Below are positions 52,977 through 62,491 of a stretch of 64,000 nt of DNA, one piece after another (position 1 is the stretch's first letter; each line of letters begins with the position of its first letter). The notes under the pieces are model-generated. The model was not told the origin of the DNA and did not search any database. It saw nothing but the letters and a program-made list of their open reading frames with translations. The translations under genes were made by a program, and so were the position numbers. Origin of the DNA: Ruegeria arenilitoris (GTDB lineage Bacteria; Pseudomonadota; Alphaproteobacteria; Rhodobacterales; Rhodobacteraceae); the NCBI RefSeq assembly GCF_013030265.1, contig NZ_WPZQ01000005.1, positions 62,001-126,000 of the forward strand, in the 5' to 3' direction.

Positions 52977-53959
52977 TGCGATGCCTTGGGTGTCACTGTG
53001 GTGTCGACGGTCACTTTGCTGCTGCCACCGACGCGCAGCGGTGCATCCGTCGGATCAAGCTCGACCCTGACCGGGAAACGCTGAGTGACCTTGACCCAAT
53101 TGCCGCTGGAATTCTCGGATGGCAGAAGCGAGAACGTATCACCCGACCCGCGTCCGATCGAGGCCACCGTGCCTGTCAGCTGTATGCCGGGAAGCATATC
53201 GATCTCGATCTTCACAGGCTGACCGGGGCGAATACGCGGCAGAGATGTTTCCTTGAAGTTTGCATCGACCCACCAATCAGATGACTCGACGATGGAAAAC
53301 TGCGGCGAGTTTGCCGATACCGACGATCCGGGACGCAAGGTCAGATTGGCAACCCAGCCATCGGCTGCGGCATAGACTTTGGTCCATGCCAGATCGGCTT
53401 GTGCAATCTCCAACTGGGCCTGCGACGACAGAATGTCATCCTGCTTGGCAGCCAGACCGCTCTCCAGTGCCAGCAGGCTGGACTTGCTTGTGGTCAGGCG
53501 CGCTGATGCCTGCGCAAAGGCCGAGGTGGTCTGATCCAGAGAGGCCTGTGCAATATCTCCTGTCGAGAACAGCGCTTTGGCGCGTTCCAGATTATTCTGC
53601 GCAGTATCAAATGCCGATTGCGCGCTATCAACTTCGGCCTCTGCCGATGGAAGCTGTGTCGCAAAGGATTTTGCCTGTTGTTCGGCGCTGTCCAGATCGG
53701 CTTTGGCCTGATCGACAGACGCACGGAACTGCGTTTCGTCGATGGTGAACAAAAGGTCGCCGGTTTTGACCTTTTGGTTCTCGATCACTGACACCTCGGC
53801 GACCTGCCCGGTCACCTGCGCGGCAACATTGATGATATTGGCGCCGACATAGGCATCCTTGGTTGACGGATATCTCTCTTCATGCCTCCAAAACAGGAAA
53901 AGGCCAATCGCGATGGCAACAAGCATGGCGACAACCGCAACAGCTTTGAGAGACTTCAT
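52973..53959 (-). CDS. emrA: HlyD family periplasmic adaptor (EmrA-like)
   Basis: A 328-residue adaptor: one N-terminal membrane helix (about 6-25), a biotinyl-lipoyl-like half-motif (ISTKDAYVGANIINVAAQVTGQV region), a long coiled coil (about 85-190, Ala/Gln-rich) and a second lipoyl half plus beta-barrel (AAADGWVANLTLRPGSSV). It links the EmrB-type pump to an outer-membrane channel. The gene follows cyoD after 33 bases, so it may belong to the cyo transcript. Confidence 0.9.
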   Translation of the reverse strand: MKSLKAVAVVAMLVAIAIGLFLFWRHEERYPSTKDAYVGANIINVAAQVTGQVAEVSVIENQKVKTGDLLFTIDETQFRASVDQAKADLDSAEQQAKSFATQLPSAEAEVDSAQSAFDTAQNNLERAKALFSTGDIAQASLDQTTSAFAQASARLTTSKSSLLALESGLAAKQDDILSSQAQLEIAQADLAWTKVYAAADGWVANLTLRPGSSVSANSPQFSIVESSDWWVDANFKETSLPRIRPGQPVKIEIDMLPGIQLTGTVASIGRGSGDTFSLLPSENSSGNWVKVTQRFPVRVELDPTDAPLRVGGSSKVTVDTTVTPKASQ

Positions 53960-53992
53960 GTGCCTGTATCCTTTTGCCTTGTTCGCGATCGA

Positions 53993-54319
53993 TCACATAA
54001 CGTGCATGTGCATCCGAATGGCCAGGTTGCCCAATATCCAGACTGTGCCAAGAATGATGATCAGCAATACCATTGTCGAGAACAGGACGAGGTCGAGATC
54101 TTCGCGGCTGCTGCGACGCCGGTCGATGTGCAGGAAATACACAAGCTGGACGATTAGCTGTGCAAGGCCCAGCAATCCAATAGTCAGGTATACACCTTTG
54201 GTTTCGATGCCAAAGTAGTAGGCAATCGCAAAAACGGCCAGTGTCAGCAGCAGAGAACCGCCATAACCGATGACATAACGACGGCGTTCACGGCGGTGCA
54301 TCTCGGTACGCTTATCCAT
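53993..54319 (-). CDS. cyoD: Cytochrome o ubiquinol oxidase subunit IV
   Basis: A 108-residue protein with three membrane helices and the CyoD pattern (GLAQLIVQLVYFLHID). It helps assemble the CuB site of subunit I. The ATG overlaps the cyoC stop by 8 bases. Last of the four structural genes; cyoE (heme O synthase) does not follow. Confidence 0.93.
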   Translation of the reverse strand: MDKRTEMHRRERRRYVIGYGGSLLLTLAVFAIAYYFGIETKGVYLTIGLLGLAQLIVQLVYFLHIDRRRSSREDLDLVLFSTMVLLIIILGTVWILGNLAIRMHMHVM

Positions 54320-54944
54320 AGGTCAGCCCTCCGAAATAGACGATGGTAATGATGCCGATCCAGATCAGATCTAGGAAGTGCCAGAACAGCGCCAGTCGCA
54401 TCACGCGCGAAATCACGAGGTCCGTCATACCCATGACCCTGAGCTGAATGCCAAGCACAATCAGCCAGAGGCAGCCCGCAGCGACATGCAGCCCATGCAG
54501 GGGAACCAGACCATAAAATGCGGATAGAAAACCGCTGCGCTGTGGTATTCCCCCCTGTTCAGCCATCGCCATGAAATCGCGGATTTCCAGCACCAGAAAG
54601 CTGATCCCAAGAACAAGGGTTACCCCAAACCAAAGCACGATCCGGGCGCGTGGCAGATTGTATTTCAGCGCCAGCATGGCAAGCCCGACCGTCAGGCTGC
54701 TGGTCAGAAGGATCAGGGTCTGGGCGAAGATGCTCTTCAGATCGAACAGTTCATGCGGCCCCGGCCCGCCCGCCTGCGCGTCTATCATCGTAATGTAGAT
54801 CGCGAACATCAGCCCGAAATAGACCAGATCGCTCATCAAGAAGACCCAGAAGCCGAAGGTAACAACCTCACTCGACTTGTGGGCGCTGGCATGATCTTCT
54901 CCCAGGTTCAGACCGGGATAGCTGTGGGATGGCGCTCGTCTCAT
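54312..54944 (-). CDS. cyoC: Cytochrome o ubiquinol oxidase subunit III
   Basis: A 210-residue, five-helix heme-copper oxidase subunit III. FGFWVFLMSDLVYFGLMFA, LVPLHGLHVAAGCLWL and ALFWHFLDLIWI are the family signatures. Its start overlaps the cyoB stop by 4 bases. It has no catalytic centre but is needed for a stable complex. Confidence 0.95.
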   Translation of the reverse strand: MRRAPSHSYPGLNLGEDHASAHKSSEVVTFGFWVFLMSDLVYFGLMFAIYITMIDAQAGGPGPHELFDLKSIFAQTLILLTSSLTVGLAMLALKYNLPRARIVLWFGVTLVLGISFLVLEIRDFMAMAEQGGIPQRSGFLSAFYGLVPLHGLHVAAGCLWLIVLGIQLRVMGMTDLVISRVMRLALFWHFLDLIWIGIITIVYFGGLTYG

Positions 54945-57031
54945 GTTACGGCCTCCAGATCAGGACGGGCCAGTCCGCGGTTTTCAGGGGCAGTTTCGTG
55001 ATCACGGTCTACTGCGGCCGCACTGTGAACGATCGCCAGCCAGGCTTCGTGGTCTTTGCGCACTTGTTCGGCCGTGATGACCTCTTCTGTTTCTGTATCA
55101 AAGCTCCAGACGATGATCGACAGAATGATCAGCACGGTCATTAACGCAGCCAGCCACCAGATCCACCAGACCAGCGCGAACATCCAGATCCCACTGACAA
55201 CACACAGTATGAAACCGATCGATGTATTGCGCGGCATCACGATGTCTTCGTATTCGTCTGGCGTTGGATAGGCGTCACCGCGTTCCTTTGCGGCAGCAAA
55301 GTTGTCGCGATCAGTGACATTCGGAATGATGGCAAAATTATACGGTGGCGGCGGTGCCGGGATCGACCATTCCAGCGTCCGTGCATCCCACGGATCGCCC
55401 ACTGGCACACGGGTCTTTTCGCGGTCGCGGATACTGACCCAAAGCTGCACCAATACTGACAATAGTGCGGCGAGGATAACCAGCGCACCAAGAACGGCGA
55501 CGATCATATAGGGATGGAAACTGGGGTCTTCCCAGCTGTAGGAACGGCGCGGCATACCCATCAGGCCGACAAAGTACAGTGGCAGAAAGGTCAGCATGAA
55601 GCCGACGGTCCAAAGCACCACGGTCACCCTGCCCCAGAACTCGTTCAGGCGGAAACCGAAAGCCTTTGGGAACCAATAGTTGTATCCGGCAAGCAAACCG
55701 AACAGCACGCCCGGCAGCAGCACATTGTGGAAATGCGCGACAAGGAACAGGGTGTTGTGAACCTGATAGTCAACGGTCGGGTTGGCCAGGATCACTCCGC
55801 TGAGCCCGCCAATGACAAACAGCATCAGGAAGGCCAAACCATACAGCATCGGAACCGAGAACCGGATGCGTCCACGCCATAGCGTCGCCATCCAATCATA
55901 CACTTTCACACCTGTCGGAATTGCGATCAACATCGTAGCAATACCAAACACTGCGTTGATCAGCGCGCTTTGGCCCATGGTGAAAAAGTGATGCAGCCAG
56001 ACAGTAAATGACAGCACCGCAATGGACATGGTCGCGATGACCAGAGAGTTGTAGCCGTAGAGCCGTTTCGCCGAGAACGTGGCGAAGACCTCGGAATAGA
56101 TACCATATGCTGGCAGCACCAGCAGATAGACCTCGGGGTGGCCGAACAGCCAGAACAGGTTGGCATAGTTCATCATGTTGCCGCCAAGGTCGTTGGTGAA
56201 GAAGTGAAAATCCAGATAGCGGTCAGCCGCCAGCAGCAGCGCGGCTACCCCAAGCGGCGGCATGGCAAAGATGATCAGGATCGAGCTGCAGATGATCGTC
56301 CAGCAATACATCGGCAGCCGCATGAACTTCATCCCCGGCGCGCGCAGCTTGTAAATCGTGACCGCAAAGTTGATGCCCGTCAGCGTCGTTCCGATACCCG
56401 AGACGACAATAGCCCAGATCCAGTAGTCCGGCCCGACGCCCGGATTAAAGGCTGCACCCGTATAGGGCGGATAGGCTGTCCAGCCACCGGTCGAGAACTC
56501 GCCCACAACCAGAGATACCATAAGCATCATGCCAGCAGAGACGGTCAGGCCCAGACTGATCTGGTTCATCACCGGAAAGGCGACATCCCGCGCCCCGATC
56601 ATCAACGGCACCAGAAAATTCGCCACGCCGAACACAAAAGGCACCGCGACAAAGAAGATCATGATCGTGCCGTGGGTGCTGAACAATTCGGCAAAATGCT
56701 CGGCCTCGAGGAACCCGTCACCCGGACCCGCCGCTTGCTGAGCGCGCATGACCACGCCCTCAAGCACACCACGCGCCAGCATCACGATTGCAAATACGAT
56801 GTACATGATACCGATCTTCTTGTGATCGGCGCTGGTCAGCCAGTCTCGCCAGAGCGGTCCCCAAAGTCGGAACCATGTCAGCAGACCCAAAACGGCCACA
56901 ACGCCAACGATCACTATGCCAGCAGCAGCATTGGCGACGATTTCATTCGTATTCGGGTTCTGGATAAGCCCCGCGATCGGGAATGCGTCCCAGTTCAGAC
57001 GACCAAAGAAACCGCTATCGGTGGATGTCAT
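54941..57031 (-). CDS. cyoB: Cytochrome o ubiquinol oxidase subunit I
   Basis: A 696-residue catalytic subunit. HGTIMIFFVA, WLFGHPEVYLLVLPAYGI (CuB His and cross-linked Tyr), HHFF and VAHFHNVLLPG (heme ligand His residues) identify the heme b and heme o3-CuB centres. YNFAIIP near the C-terminus is typical of CyoB. It reduces oxygen with ubiquinol and pumps protons. Four-base overlaps link it to cyoA and cyoC. Confidence 0.97.
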   Translation of the reverse strand: MTSTDSGFFGRLNWDAFPIAGLIQNPNTNEIVANAAAGIVIVGVVAVLGLLTWFRLWGPLWRDWLTSADHKKIGIMYIVFAIVMLARGVLEGVVMRAQQAAGPGDGFLEAEHFAELFSTHGTIMIFFVAVPFVFGVANFLVPLMIGARDVAFPVMNQISLGLTVSAGMMLMVSLVVGEFSTGGWTAYPPYTGAAFNPGVGPDYWIWAIVVSGIGTTLTGINFAVTIYKLRAPGMKFMRLPMYCWTIICSSILIIFAMPPLGVAALLLAADRYLDFHFFTNDLGGNMMNYANLFWLFGHPEVYLLVLPAYGIYSEVFATFSAKRLYGYNSLVIATMSIAVLSFTVWLHHFFTMGQSALINAVFGIATMLIAIPTGVKVYDWMATLWRGRIRFSVPMLYGLAFLMLFVIGGLSGVILANPTVDYQVHNTLFLVAHFHNVLLPGVLFGLLAGYNYWFPKAFGFRLNEFWGRVTVVLWTVGFMLTFLPLYFVGLMGMPRRSYSWEDPSFHPYMIVAVLGALVILAALLSVLVQLWVSIRDREKTRVPVGDPWDARTLEWSIPAPPPPYNFAIIPNVTDRDNFAAAKERGDAYPTPDEYEDIVMPRNTSIGFILCVVSGIWMFALVWWIWWLAALMTVLIILSIIVWSFDTETEEVITAEQVRKDHEAWLAIVHSAAAVDRDHETAPENRGLARPDLEAVT

Positions 57032-58008
57032 TGGCTCGCCTCCTGACCAAATTCGGTCGTGCCGGGTTGCTGATCCAGCGGCAATGCCTTGCCGCTATGG
57101 TATCGGTGCAGGATTGTGTGGAACAGATCGCCGTCGTCCAATTTGAAGTACAGAGCATTCTCGGGCATCTGTGTGGTTCCCAGCGCGGCCTGAACCTCAT
57201 CCCGATCCGTGCGCATGGCTAGGGTCTGATAGGTCGTCGGATCCAGAAGAATGCCATTGCCGCGTACCTTCTCGACCCAGGCATCGAACTCATCCGGCTG
57301 CATCGCGACTGTCTGGAACTTTTGCTTGGTAAAGCCGCGACCGTTGTATTGCGTGTTCTCACCCTGCATCGTTTCGGGCTGATCTGCCACCACATGCAGC
57401 TGGGTTGTCATCCCCGGCATGGCATATATCTGACCTGCCAGAGCGGGAATCATGAAGGATTGCATCACGGTATCGGTCGTCAGCGTCATCGCCACCTGTT
57501 GTTTGACCGGTATACCCAGCTCACCCACGCTGGCGATGCCGAGATCGGGATAGATGAACAACCATTTCCAATCCAGGCCCACGACCTGCACTCTCAAAGC
57601 CGGTTCATCACCGAAGGGTGCAGCATAAGGGTCCAGCCGATGTGTCGCTTTCCATAAATAGAAGGAAAGAATGGCGACGATCACGACCGGAACACCCCAC
57701 ATCAGGAACTCGAGCTTTGCCGAGAAATCCCAATCGGGCCGGTAGGCCGCGGTGCCACCCTTGCGGCGACGGTATCGCAGGGCGATGAGCGGGACGAGCA
57801 GCAGAACGGGAATAACAGCGATCAGGATCAAGCCCGTTGCCCGCAACAGATGCGTTTTCTGGACTGCTGCGATTGGACCCTGAGGGTCCATGAAACTGTC
57901 ACTCGCTCCGACCACCTGTGCCGAAGCAAACAAAACTGCAATTGCCGCCAGTATTGGCACTAACGCAAGGGACAACCTGAAATTGCTCACGCCCACCCGT
58001 CCTTTCAT
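57028..58008 (-). CDS. cyoA: Cytochrome o ubiquinol oxidase subunit II
   Basis: A 326-residue protein: an N-terminal hydrophobic segment (about 10-35), two helices (about 55-80 and 98-120) and a periplasmic cupredoxin domain (AFGDEPALRVQVVGLDWKW, MIPALAGQIYAMPGM) without CuA ligands, as expected for a quinol oxidase. The lipobox Cys of E. coli CyoA is missing. The ATG at 58008 is used; a TTG 18 bases upstream is less likely. Confidence 0.93.
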   Translation of the reverse strand: MKGRVGVSNFRLSLALVPILAAIAVLFASAQVVGASDSFMDPQGPIAAVQKTHLLRATGLILIAVIPVLLLVPLIALRYRRRKGGTAAYRPDWDFSAKLEFLMWGVPVVIVAILSFYLWKATHRLDPYAAPFGDEPALRVQVVGLDWKWLFIYPDLGIASVGELGIPVKQQVAMTLTTDTVMQSFMIPALAGQIYAMPGMTTQLHVVADQPETMQGENTQYNGRGFTKQKFQTVAMQPDEFDAWVEKVRGNGILLDPTTYQTLAMRTDRDEVQAALGTTQMPENALYFKLDDGDLFHTILHRYHSGKALPLDQQPGTTEFGQEASQ

Positions 58009-58160
58009 GCCCTCGATTCCGTCCAACTATCGGCAAAGTCATGAAATTTCTCAAGGTTTTTTCCAAACCGGTGATTGTCAGGGCCACCGGGCATTCAACC
58101 GCTGGCTTGATCGAACAACCAGCCTGTTGACTTGACTCTTAAGGCAGGCGAGACCGGTTC

Positions 58161-59399
58161 ATGATGCGTATATTTCTTTTGTTCCTTAGCCTGACCTTGT
58201 TTGGCACCAATGTTGCCGCACAAAATCGGGCGGCGGTTGAACAACAGTTTCAGAACTGGCTGCAACAAGAGGTCTGGCCTAAAGCCCGTGCCAAAGGCGT
58301 TTCTCGTCAAACCATGAACCAGGCCTTTACTGGCGTCACGCTGAACTGGGATCTTCCCGACCTGGTGCCACCGGGCACCAAAGCCAGCACACCCAAAAAA
58401 CAGCGGCAGGCCGAGTTCGGATCACCGGGAAAATACTTCAATGCCGGGTCAGTTCAGGGTGCAACATCGGTTGGCCGCAAAATGGCTGCACGTCATGCGG
58501 CAACTTTAGCCCGTGTCGAGGCACAAACCGGGGTTCCGGGACGTATCATCCTGGCTGTCTGGGGTCGTGAAAGCGGCTATGGACAGGTCGCTATCCGTCA
58601 TGATGCATTCCAGGTCCTTGGCACCAAGGGCTTCATGAGTACCCGGTCAGATTACTTTACCGATGAGTTGATCGCCGCATTGCAAATCGCGGAAGCCGGG
58701 CATGTTTCAGGCAGGGCCATGAAAAGCAGCTGGGCTGGTGCCTTGGGGCAGCCACAGTTCATGCCATCGAGTTTTCTGAACTTTGCCGCAGATGGCAATG
58801 GCGACGGACGCGCGGACATCTGGGGGTCGACCGATGATACGCTCGCATCGATCGGCAATTACCTGGCCCGTCACGGTTGGGTCGCAGGCCGCGACTGGGG
58901 TTTCGAGGTATCAGTACCTTTATCTGTGTCCTGCGCGTTGGAAGGCCCGGATCAGGGGCGGCCAATTCGGGACTGGGCGGCGATGGGGATTGCGCGAACC
59001 TCGGGCAAACCATTTCCGCCTCATGAACTGGCCGGCGAAGGATATCTTATGATGCCCGCCGGGCGAAATGGCCCTGCCTTTATCGTCACGCCGAATTTCT
59101 ACGTTCTCAAAGACTACAATATGAGCGACCTCTATGCTCTGTTCGTCGGCCATGTTGGGGACCGCATTCAGTATGGGATGGGCAACTTCAGCAGTGGCTG
59201 GGGTAAAGTCGGTGGATTATATCGATCTGATGTCGCCAGCATGCAACGCGCACTTGAGCAGCAGGGTCATGATGTGGGCGGAGCAGACGGGCTTCCCGGT
59301 TTTAAAACCCGACGTTCGATCGGCCGGTGGCAAGAGGCGACCGGTCAGGCACCCACGTGCTTTCCTGAAAGCCGTATGAAGTCACAACTCAAGCCCTGA
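58161..59399 (+). CDS. Lytic murein transglycosylase (MltB-like)
   Basis: A 412-residue secreted enzyme. A signal peptide ends near NVAA (about residue 20). The SLT_2/MltB catalytic domain (about 25-325) has catalytic Glu137 in GRESGYG and the ALGQPQFMPSSF block; a peptidoglycan-binding PGBD1 domain follows (about 345-400; SMQRALEQQGHDVGGADG). It cleaves glycan strands to 1,6-anhydromuramyl products. No lipobox, so periplasmic and soluble. Transcribed alone, divergent from cyoA. Confidence 0.92.
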   Translation: MMRIFLLFLSLTLFGTNVAAQNRAAVEQQFQNWLQQEVWPKARAKGVSRQTMNQAFTGVTLNWDLPDLVPPGTKASTPKKQRQAEFGSPGKYFNAGSVQGATSVGRKMAARHAATLARVEAQTGVPGRIILAVWGRESGYGQVAIRHDAFQVLGTKGFMSTRSDYFTDELIAALQIAEAGHVSGRAMKSSWAGALGQPQFMPSSFLNFAADGNGDGRADIWGSTDDTLASIGNYLARHGWVAGRDWGFEVSVPLSVSCALEGPDQGRPIRDWAAMGIARTSGKPFPPHELAGEGYLMMPAGRNGPAFIVTPNFYVLKDYNMSDLYALFVGHVGDRIQYGMGNFSSGWGKVGGLYRSDVASMQRALEQQGHDVGGADGLPGFKTRRSIGRWQEATGQAPTCFPESRMKSQLKP

Positions 59400-59444
59400 A
59401 TCACTCATCTTCGATGCACTCCAGCGCGCAGTAGCGAGTCGTAA

Positions 59445-59470
59445 AACCGACCAGCGATTCGGTTGATTTT
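59445..59470 (+). terminator. Terminator-like stem after the transglycosylase gene
   Basis: A 6-base-pair stem (59445-59450 with 59459-59464) with an 8-base loop, followed by GATTTT, 45 bases past the stop codon. Short but placed as expected for an intrinsic terminator. Confidence 0.4.
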
Positions 59471-59678
59471 GGGCTTTGGAGCCTCGGAAAACAAACGTTC
59501 TGGACTTAGGTTTTCCCTGCAAAAGACTCGGGCCTTCACAAAAATATCACGATGACACTGCCCCGCCTCAGAAAATTTCGGGCACCCCCCGGCTTTGGGT
59601 TTCTTTCTACCTTTGGTTGCTCAAATGACCGACCAAGCCTTTATCCCTTGCCCAAATAATGCCACGTTCTGCAGCAGT

Positions 59679-59692
59679 GAAAGTCGACTTTC
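59679..59692. promoter_or_regulatory. Perfect palindrome upstream of the opp-type operon
   Basis: GAAAGTCGACTTTC is a 14-base perfect palindrome about 175 bases before the binding-protein start codon. It is a plausible operator, but its binder is unknown and chance cannot be ruled out. Confidence 0.35.
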
Positions 59693-59864
59693 GCAACCAC
59701 CTCACCGACTGCAATCAAGAAAGCTGCGACGCAGTGTTCCTTGCGAATTGGCAAAACCAAAATCGAATTGAACTGAGTCCCAGCGGACGTCGGACAAATC
59801 AGGCTGCCGGATGCCACCCCCTTTTCAGAGTGCAATTCTGGCGCCGACAAATGGGAGCAACAAC

Positions 59865-61493
59865 ATGAATAAGTACATTCGAAACTCGCTGGCGGGGCTG
59901 CTGTCCTCGACCATGATCGCAGGTGCCGCCTTTGCTGCAGGCACCCATCCTGAAACCGGTGAACCGCTGGCCGACGACCAGACCTTTATCTACCGCGTTC
60001 TTGATGAGCACAGCTCGGTCGATCCACAGGTTGTCGAAGATACGGATGGCGCCGATATCGTCCGTGACCTGTTCGAAGGTCTGATGAACCAGGACGAAAA
60101 CGGCAACCTCGTTCCCGGGGTAGCGACAGACTTTACCGTCAACGATACCAAAGACGTCTACACCTTTACCCTGCGCGACAATGCCAAATGGTCAAATGGT
60201 GATCCGGTAACCGCAGGCGATTTTGTATACGCCTGGAAACGTGCCGTCGATCCCGCGCTGTCTTCTCCTTACGCGTGGTTCATGGAACTGATGTCGATTG
60301 AAAATGCGGCAGCAATCATTGCCGGTGAAAAGCCGGTTGACGAGCTGGGCGTCAAAGCAATCGACGATCAAACGCTGGAAGTGAGACTGAGCGCACCCCT
60401 GCCCTACTTCCCGCAGATGACCACACATTCGACAACATTCCCGGCCCCGCAGAAGGTGATTGAAGAGTTCGGCGATGCCTGGACCAAACCCGGTAACATC
60501 GTATCGAATGGCGCTTATGTTCTGACCGAGCACCTGCCGCAGGAGCGTTCGGTTCGTGAGCGCAACGAAATGTACTGGGATAACGAAAACACCATCCTCG
60601 ACAAAGTCGTTGCCCTGGTCATCAATGATGAGAACGTTGCCCTGACCCGCTATCTGGCAGGTGAACTGGACCGTACCGATGTTCCCGCTGGTCAGTTCCC
60701 GCGTCTGAGCAAAGAATATCCTGACGAAGCGATCAGCTATCCACGTCTGTGCAACTATTACTATACGTTCAACCTGTCCGAAGGTGGCCCAGAGGCGTTC
60801 AAGGATCCGAACGTCCGTCAGGCCCTGTCCCTGGCCGTTGACCGTAAGATCATCACCGAGAACATCATGGCTGGCGGTCAGCCGCAGGCCTACACTTTCG
60901 CACCCGAAGCGACAGCAGGCTTTGACGTTCCGGAGGTGGAAATGGCGTCGATGTCGCAAGCCGAGCGTGACGAACTGGCCAAAGAATTGCTGGCGGCGGC
61001 GGGCTACGGTCCCGACAACCCACTGACCTTCTCGATGGTCTACAACACCTCAGAGGCGCACAAGAAAGTTGCCGTGGCGCTGAGCCAGATGTGGAAACAG
61101 AAGCTGGGTGCCAACGTCGAACTCGCCAACATGGAGTGGAAGATCTTCCTGGAAGAGCGCGGCAACCAGAACTTCGATCTGGCACGTGGCGCATGGTGTG
61201 GCGACTATAACGAAGCATCCACCTTCCTCGATCTGCTGCAGTCGGATTCAGGCTACAACGACGGCAAGTACAACAACGCTCGCGTTGATGAACTGCTAGC
61301 CGAAGCAAAGACAGCAGATGATGCAGCACCTCTGTACACCGAGGTCGAGCGTATTATCGCACAAGAAACCCCTATCATTCCGATCTATCACTATGCTGGC
61401 GTCTACATGATGGATAGCGACCTGGGGAACTGGCCGATCAATAACGTAGAGCAGAACTGGTATTCCAAGAACCTCTACAAGATCGCCGAATAA
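59865..61493 (+). CDS. oppA: Peptide ABC transporter substrate-binding protein (OppA-like)
   Basis: A 542-residue family 5 binding protein. The signal peptide ends at AAFA (about residue 24). YRVLDEHSSVDPQVVEDTDG, DLFEGLM, WSNGDPVTAGDFVYAWKRA and RQALSLAVDRK are OppA/MppA signatures. The ATG has GGGAG upstream; an earlier in-frame start would add a non-signal leader. It captures oligopeptides in the periplasm for the OppBCD(F) importer that follows. A hairpin separates it from oppB. Confidence 0.93.
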   Translation: MNKYIRNSLAGLLSSTMIAGAAFAAGTHPETGEPLADDQTFIYRVLDEHSSVDPQVVEDTDGADIVRDLFEGLMNQDENGNLVPGVATDFTVNDTKDVYTFTLRDNAKWSNGDPVTAGDFVYAWKRAVDPALSSPYAWFMELMSIENAAAIIAGEKPVDELGVKAIDDQTLEVRLSAPLPYFPQMTTHSTTFPAPQKVIEEFGDAWTKPGNIVSNGAYVLTEHLPQERSVRERNEMYWDNENTILDKVVALVINDENVALTRYLAGELDRTDVPAGQFPRLSKEYPDEAISYPRLCNYYYTFNLSEGGPEAFKDPNVRQALSLAVDRKIITENIMAGGQPQAYTFAPEATAGFDVPEVEMASMSQAERDELAKELLAAAGYGPDNPLTFSMVYNTSEAHKKVAVALSQMWKQKLGANVELANMEWKIFLEERGNQNFDLARGAWCGDYNEASTFLDLLQSDSGYNDGKYNNARVDELLAEAKTADDAAPLYTEVERIIAQETPIIPIYHYAGVYMMDSDLGNWPINNVEQNWYSKNLYKIAE

Positions 61494-61508
61494 TCATCCT
61501 AAATCGTG

Positions 61509-61538
61509 CTTTGCCCCGGAACCCTATCCGGGGCAAAG
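61509..61538 (+). terminator. Hairpin between oppA and oppB
   Basis: A 12-base-pair stem (61509-61520 with 61527-61538) with a 6-base loop in the 64-base gap after oppA. No T run follows. It is suited to stabilise the oppA message or to attenuate transcription into the permease genes. Confidence 0.6.
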
Positions 61539-61557
61539 CCAATAATGGGGGCATGGA

Positions 61558-62481
61558 ATGCTTGCCTATATCATCCGGCGATTGCTGATCGCCGTTCCAA
61601 CGATCCTTTTGCTGATCGTTGCCAGTTTCTTTCTAATGCACTTCGCGCCAGGTGGACCCTTCACCTCGGAACGGCCACTGCCGCCGGCGGTTCTGGCCAA
61701 TATCGAGGCGCGGTACGGGTTGGACCAGCCCCTTTGGAAGCAGCTTTGGGACTACCTCTACAACATCGTCGTGCATTTCGATTTCGGCCCGTCCTTCAAG
61801 TTTAAGGACCGCGACGTAAATGACATTATCGCACAGGGTTTCCCGATCTCGCTGACCTATGGTTCGCTGTCGTTTCTTGTTGCTACTTTTGTCGGTGTCA
61901 GCCTTGGGATTGCTGCTGCCATCAAGCACAATAGCTGGATCGACTATTTTGCCGTTGGTCTGGGCATCGCTGCGCAGGCACTTCCGAACTTCATCATGGG
62001 TCCGATCCTGATCCTGACATTTACCCTGTGGCTGGGATGGCTGCCAGGCGGTGGCTGGAATGGCGGTCAATGGCCCTATCTGATCATGCCCGTGATTGCG
62101 CTGGCGACGTCTTACATGGGATCAATCGCCCGGATCACGCGATCGTCGATGCTGGAAGTTCTGAACTCGAACTTCATCCGCACCGCCCGCGCAAAAGGTC
62201 TGCCGACAAGAACTGTGATCTGGCGCCATGCACTGAAGCCAACCTTGCTGCCAGTCGTATCCTATCTGGGTCCGGTCTTTGTCTACGTTCTGACCGGCTC
62301 GGTCTTTGTGGACATCTACTTCTCGACCGGCGGATTGGGACAGGCCTATGTGGGATCTGCTCTGTCTCGCGACTATGCCGTGCTGCTAGGGGTTACGATC
62401 CTCTACGGCGTTCTGACCGTTTTCGTGAACCTTCTGACCGACCTAGCCTATGCCTGGTTCGATCCGAAAATCCGTTACTGA
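61558..62481 (+). CDS. oppB: Peptide ABC transporter permease (OppB-like)
   Basis: A 307-residue, six-helix permease starting MLAYIIRRLLIAVPT, the typical OppB/DppB N-terminus. SNFIRTARAKGLPTRTVIWRHALKP is the EAA loop that contacts the ATPase. It forms the translocation pore with the OppC-like protein. GGGGG precedes the ATG. Confidence 0.95.
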   Translation: MLAYIIRRLLIAVPTILLLIVASFFLMHFAPGGPFTSERPLPPAVLANIEARYGLDQPLWKQLWDYLYNIVVHFDFGPSFKFKDRDVNDIIAQGFPISLTYGSLSFLVATFVGVSLGIAAAIKHNSWIDYFAVGLGIAAQALPNFIMGPILILTFTLWLGWLPGGGWNGGQWPYLIMPVIALATSYMGSIARITRSSMLEVLNSNFIRTARAKGLPTRTVIWRHALKPTLLPVVSYLGPVFVYVLTGSVFVDIYFSTGGLGQAYVGSALSRDYAVLLGVTILYGVLTVFVNLLTDLAYAWFDPKIRY

Positions 62482-62491
62482 GGGGCTGGCA

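Larger units (their letters stand above)
59400..59864. other. Intergenic region upstream of the opp-type operon
   Basis: About 465 bases without a credible gene. It holds a terminator-like stem at 59445-59464 followed by T-rich sequence, and a perfect 14-base palindrome at 59679-59692. The promoter of the binding-protein gene must lie here. Beyond these I see nothing recognisable. Confidence 0.6.
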
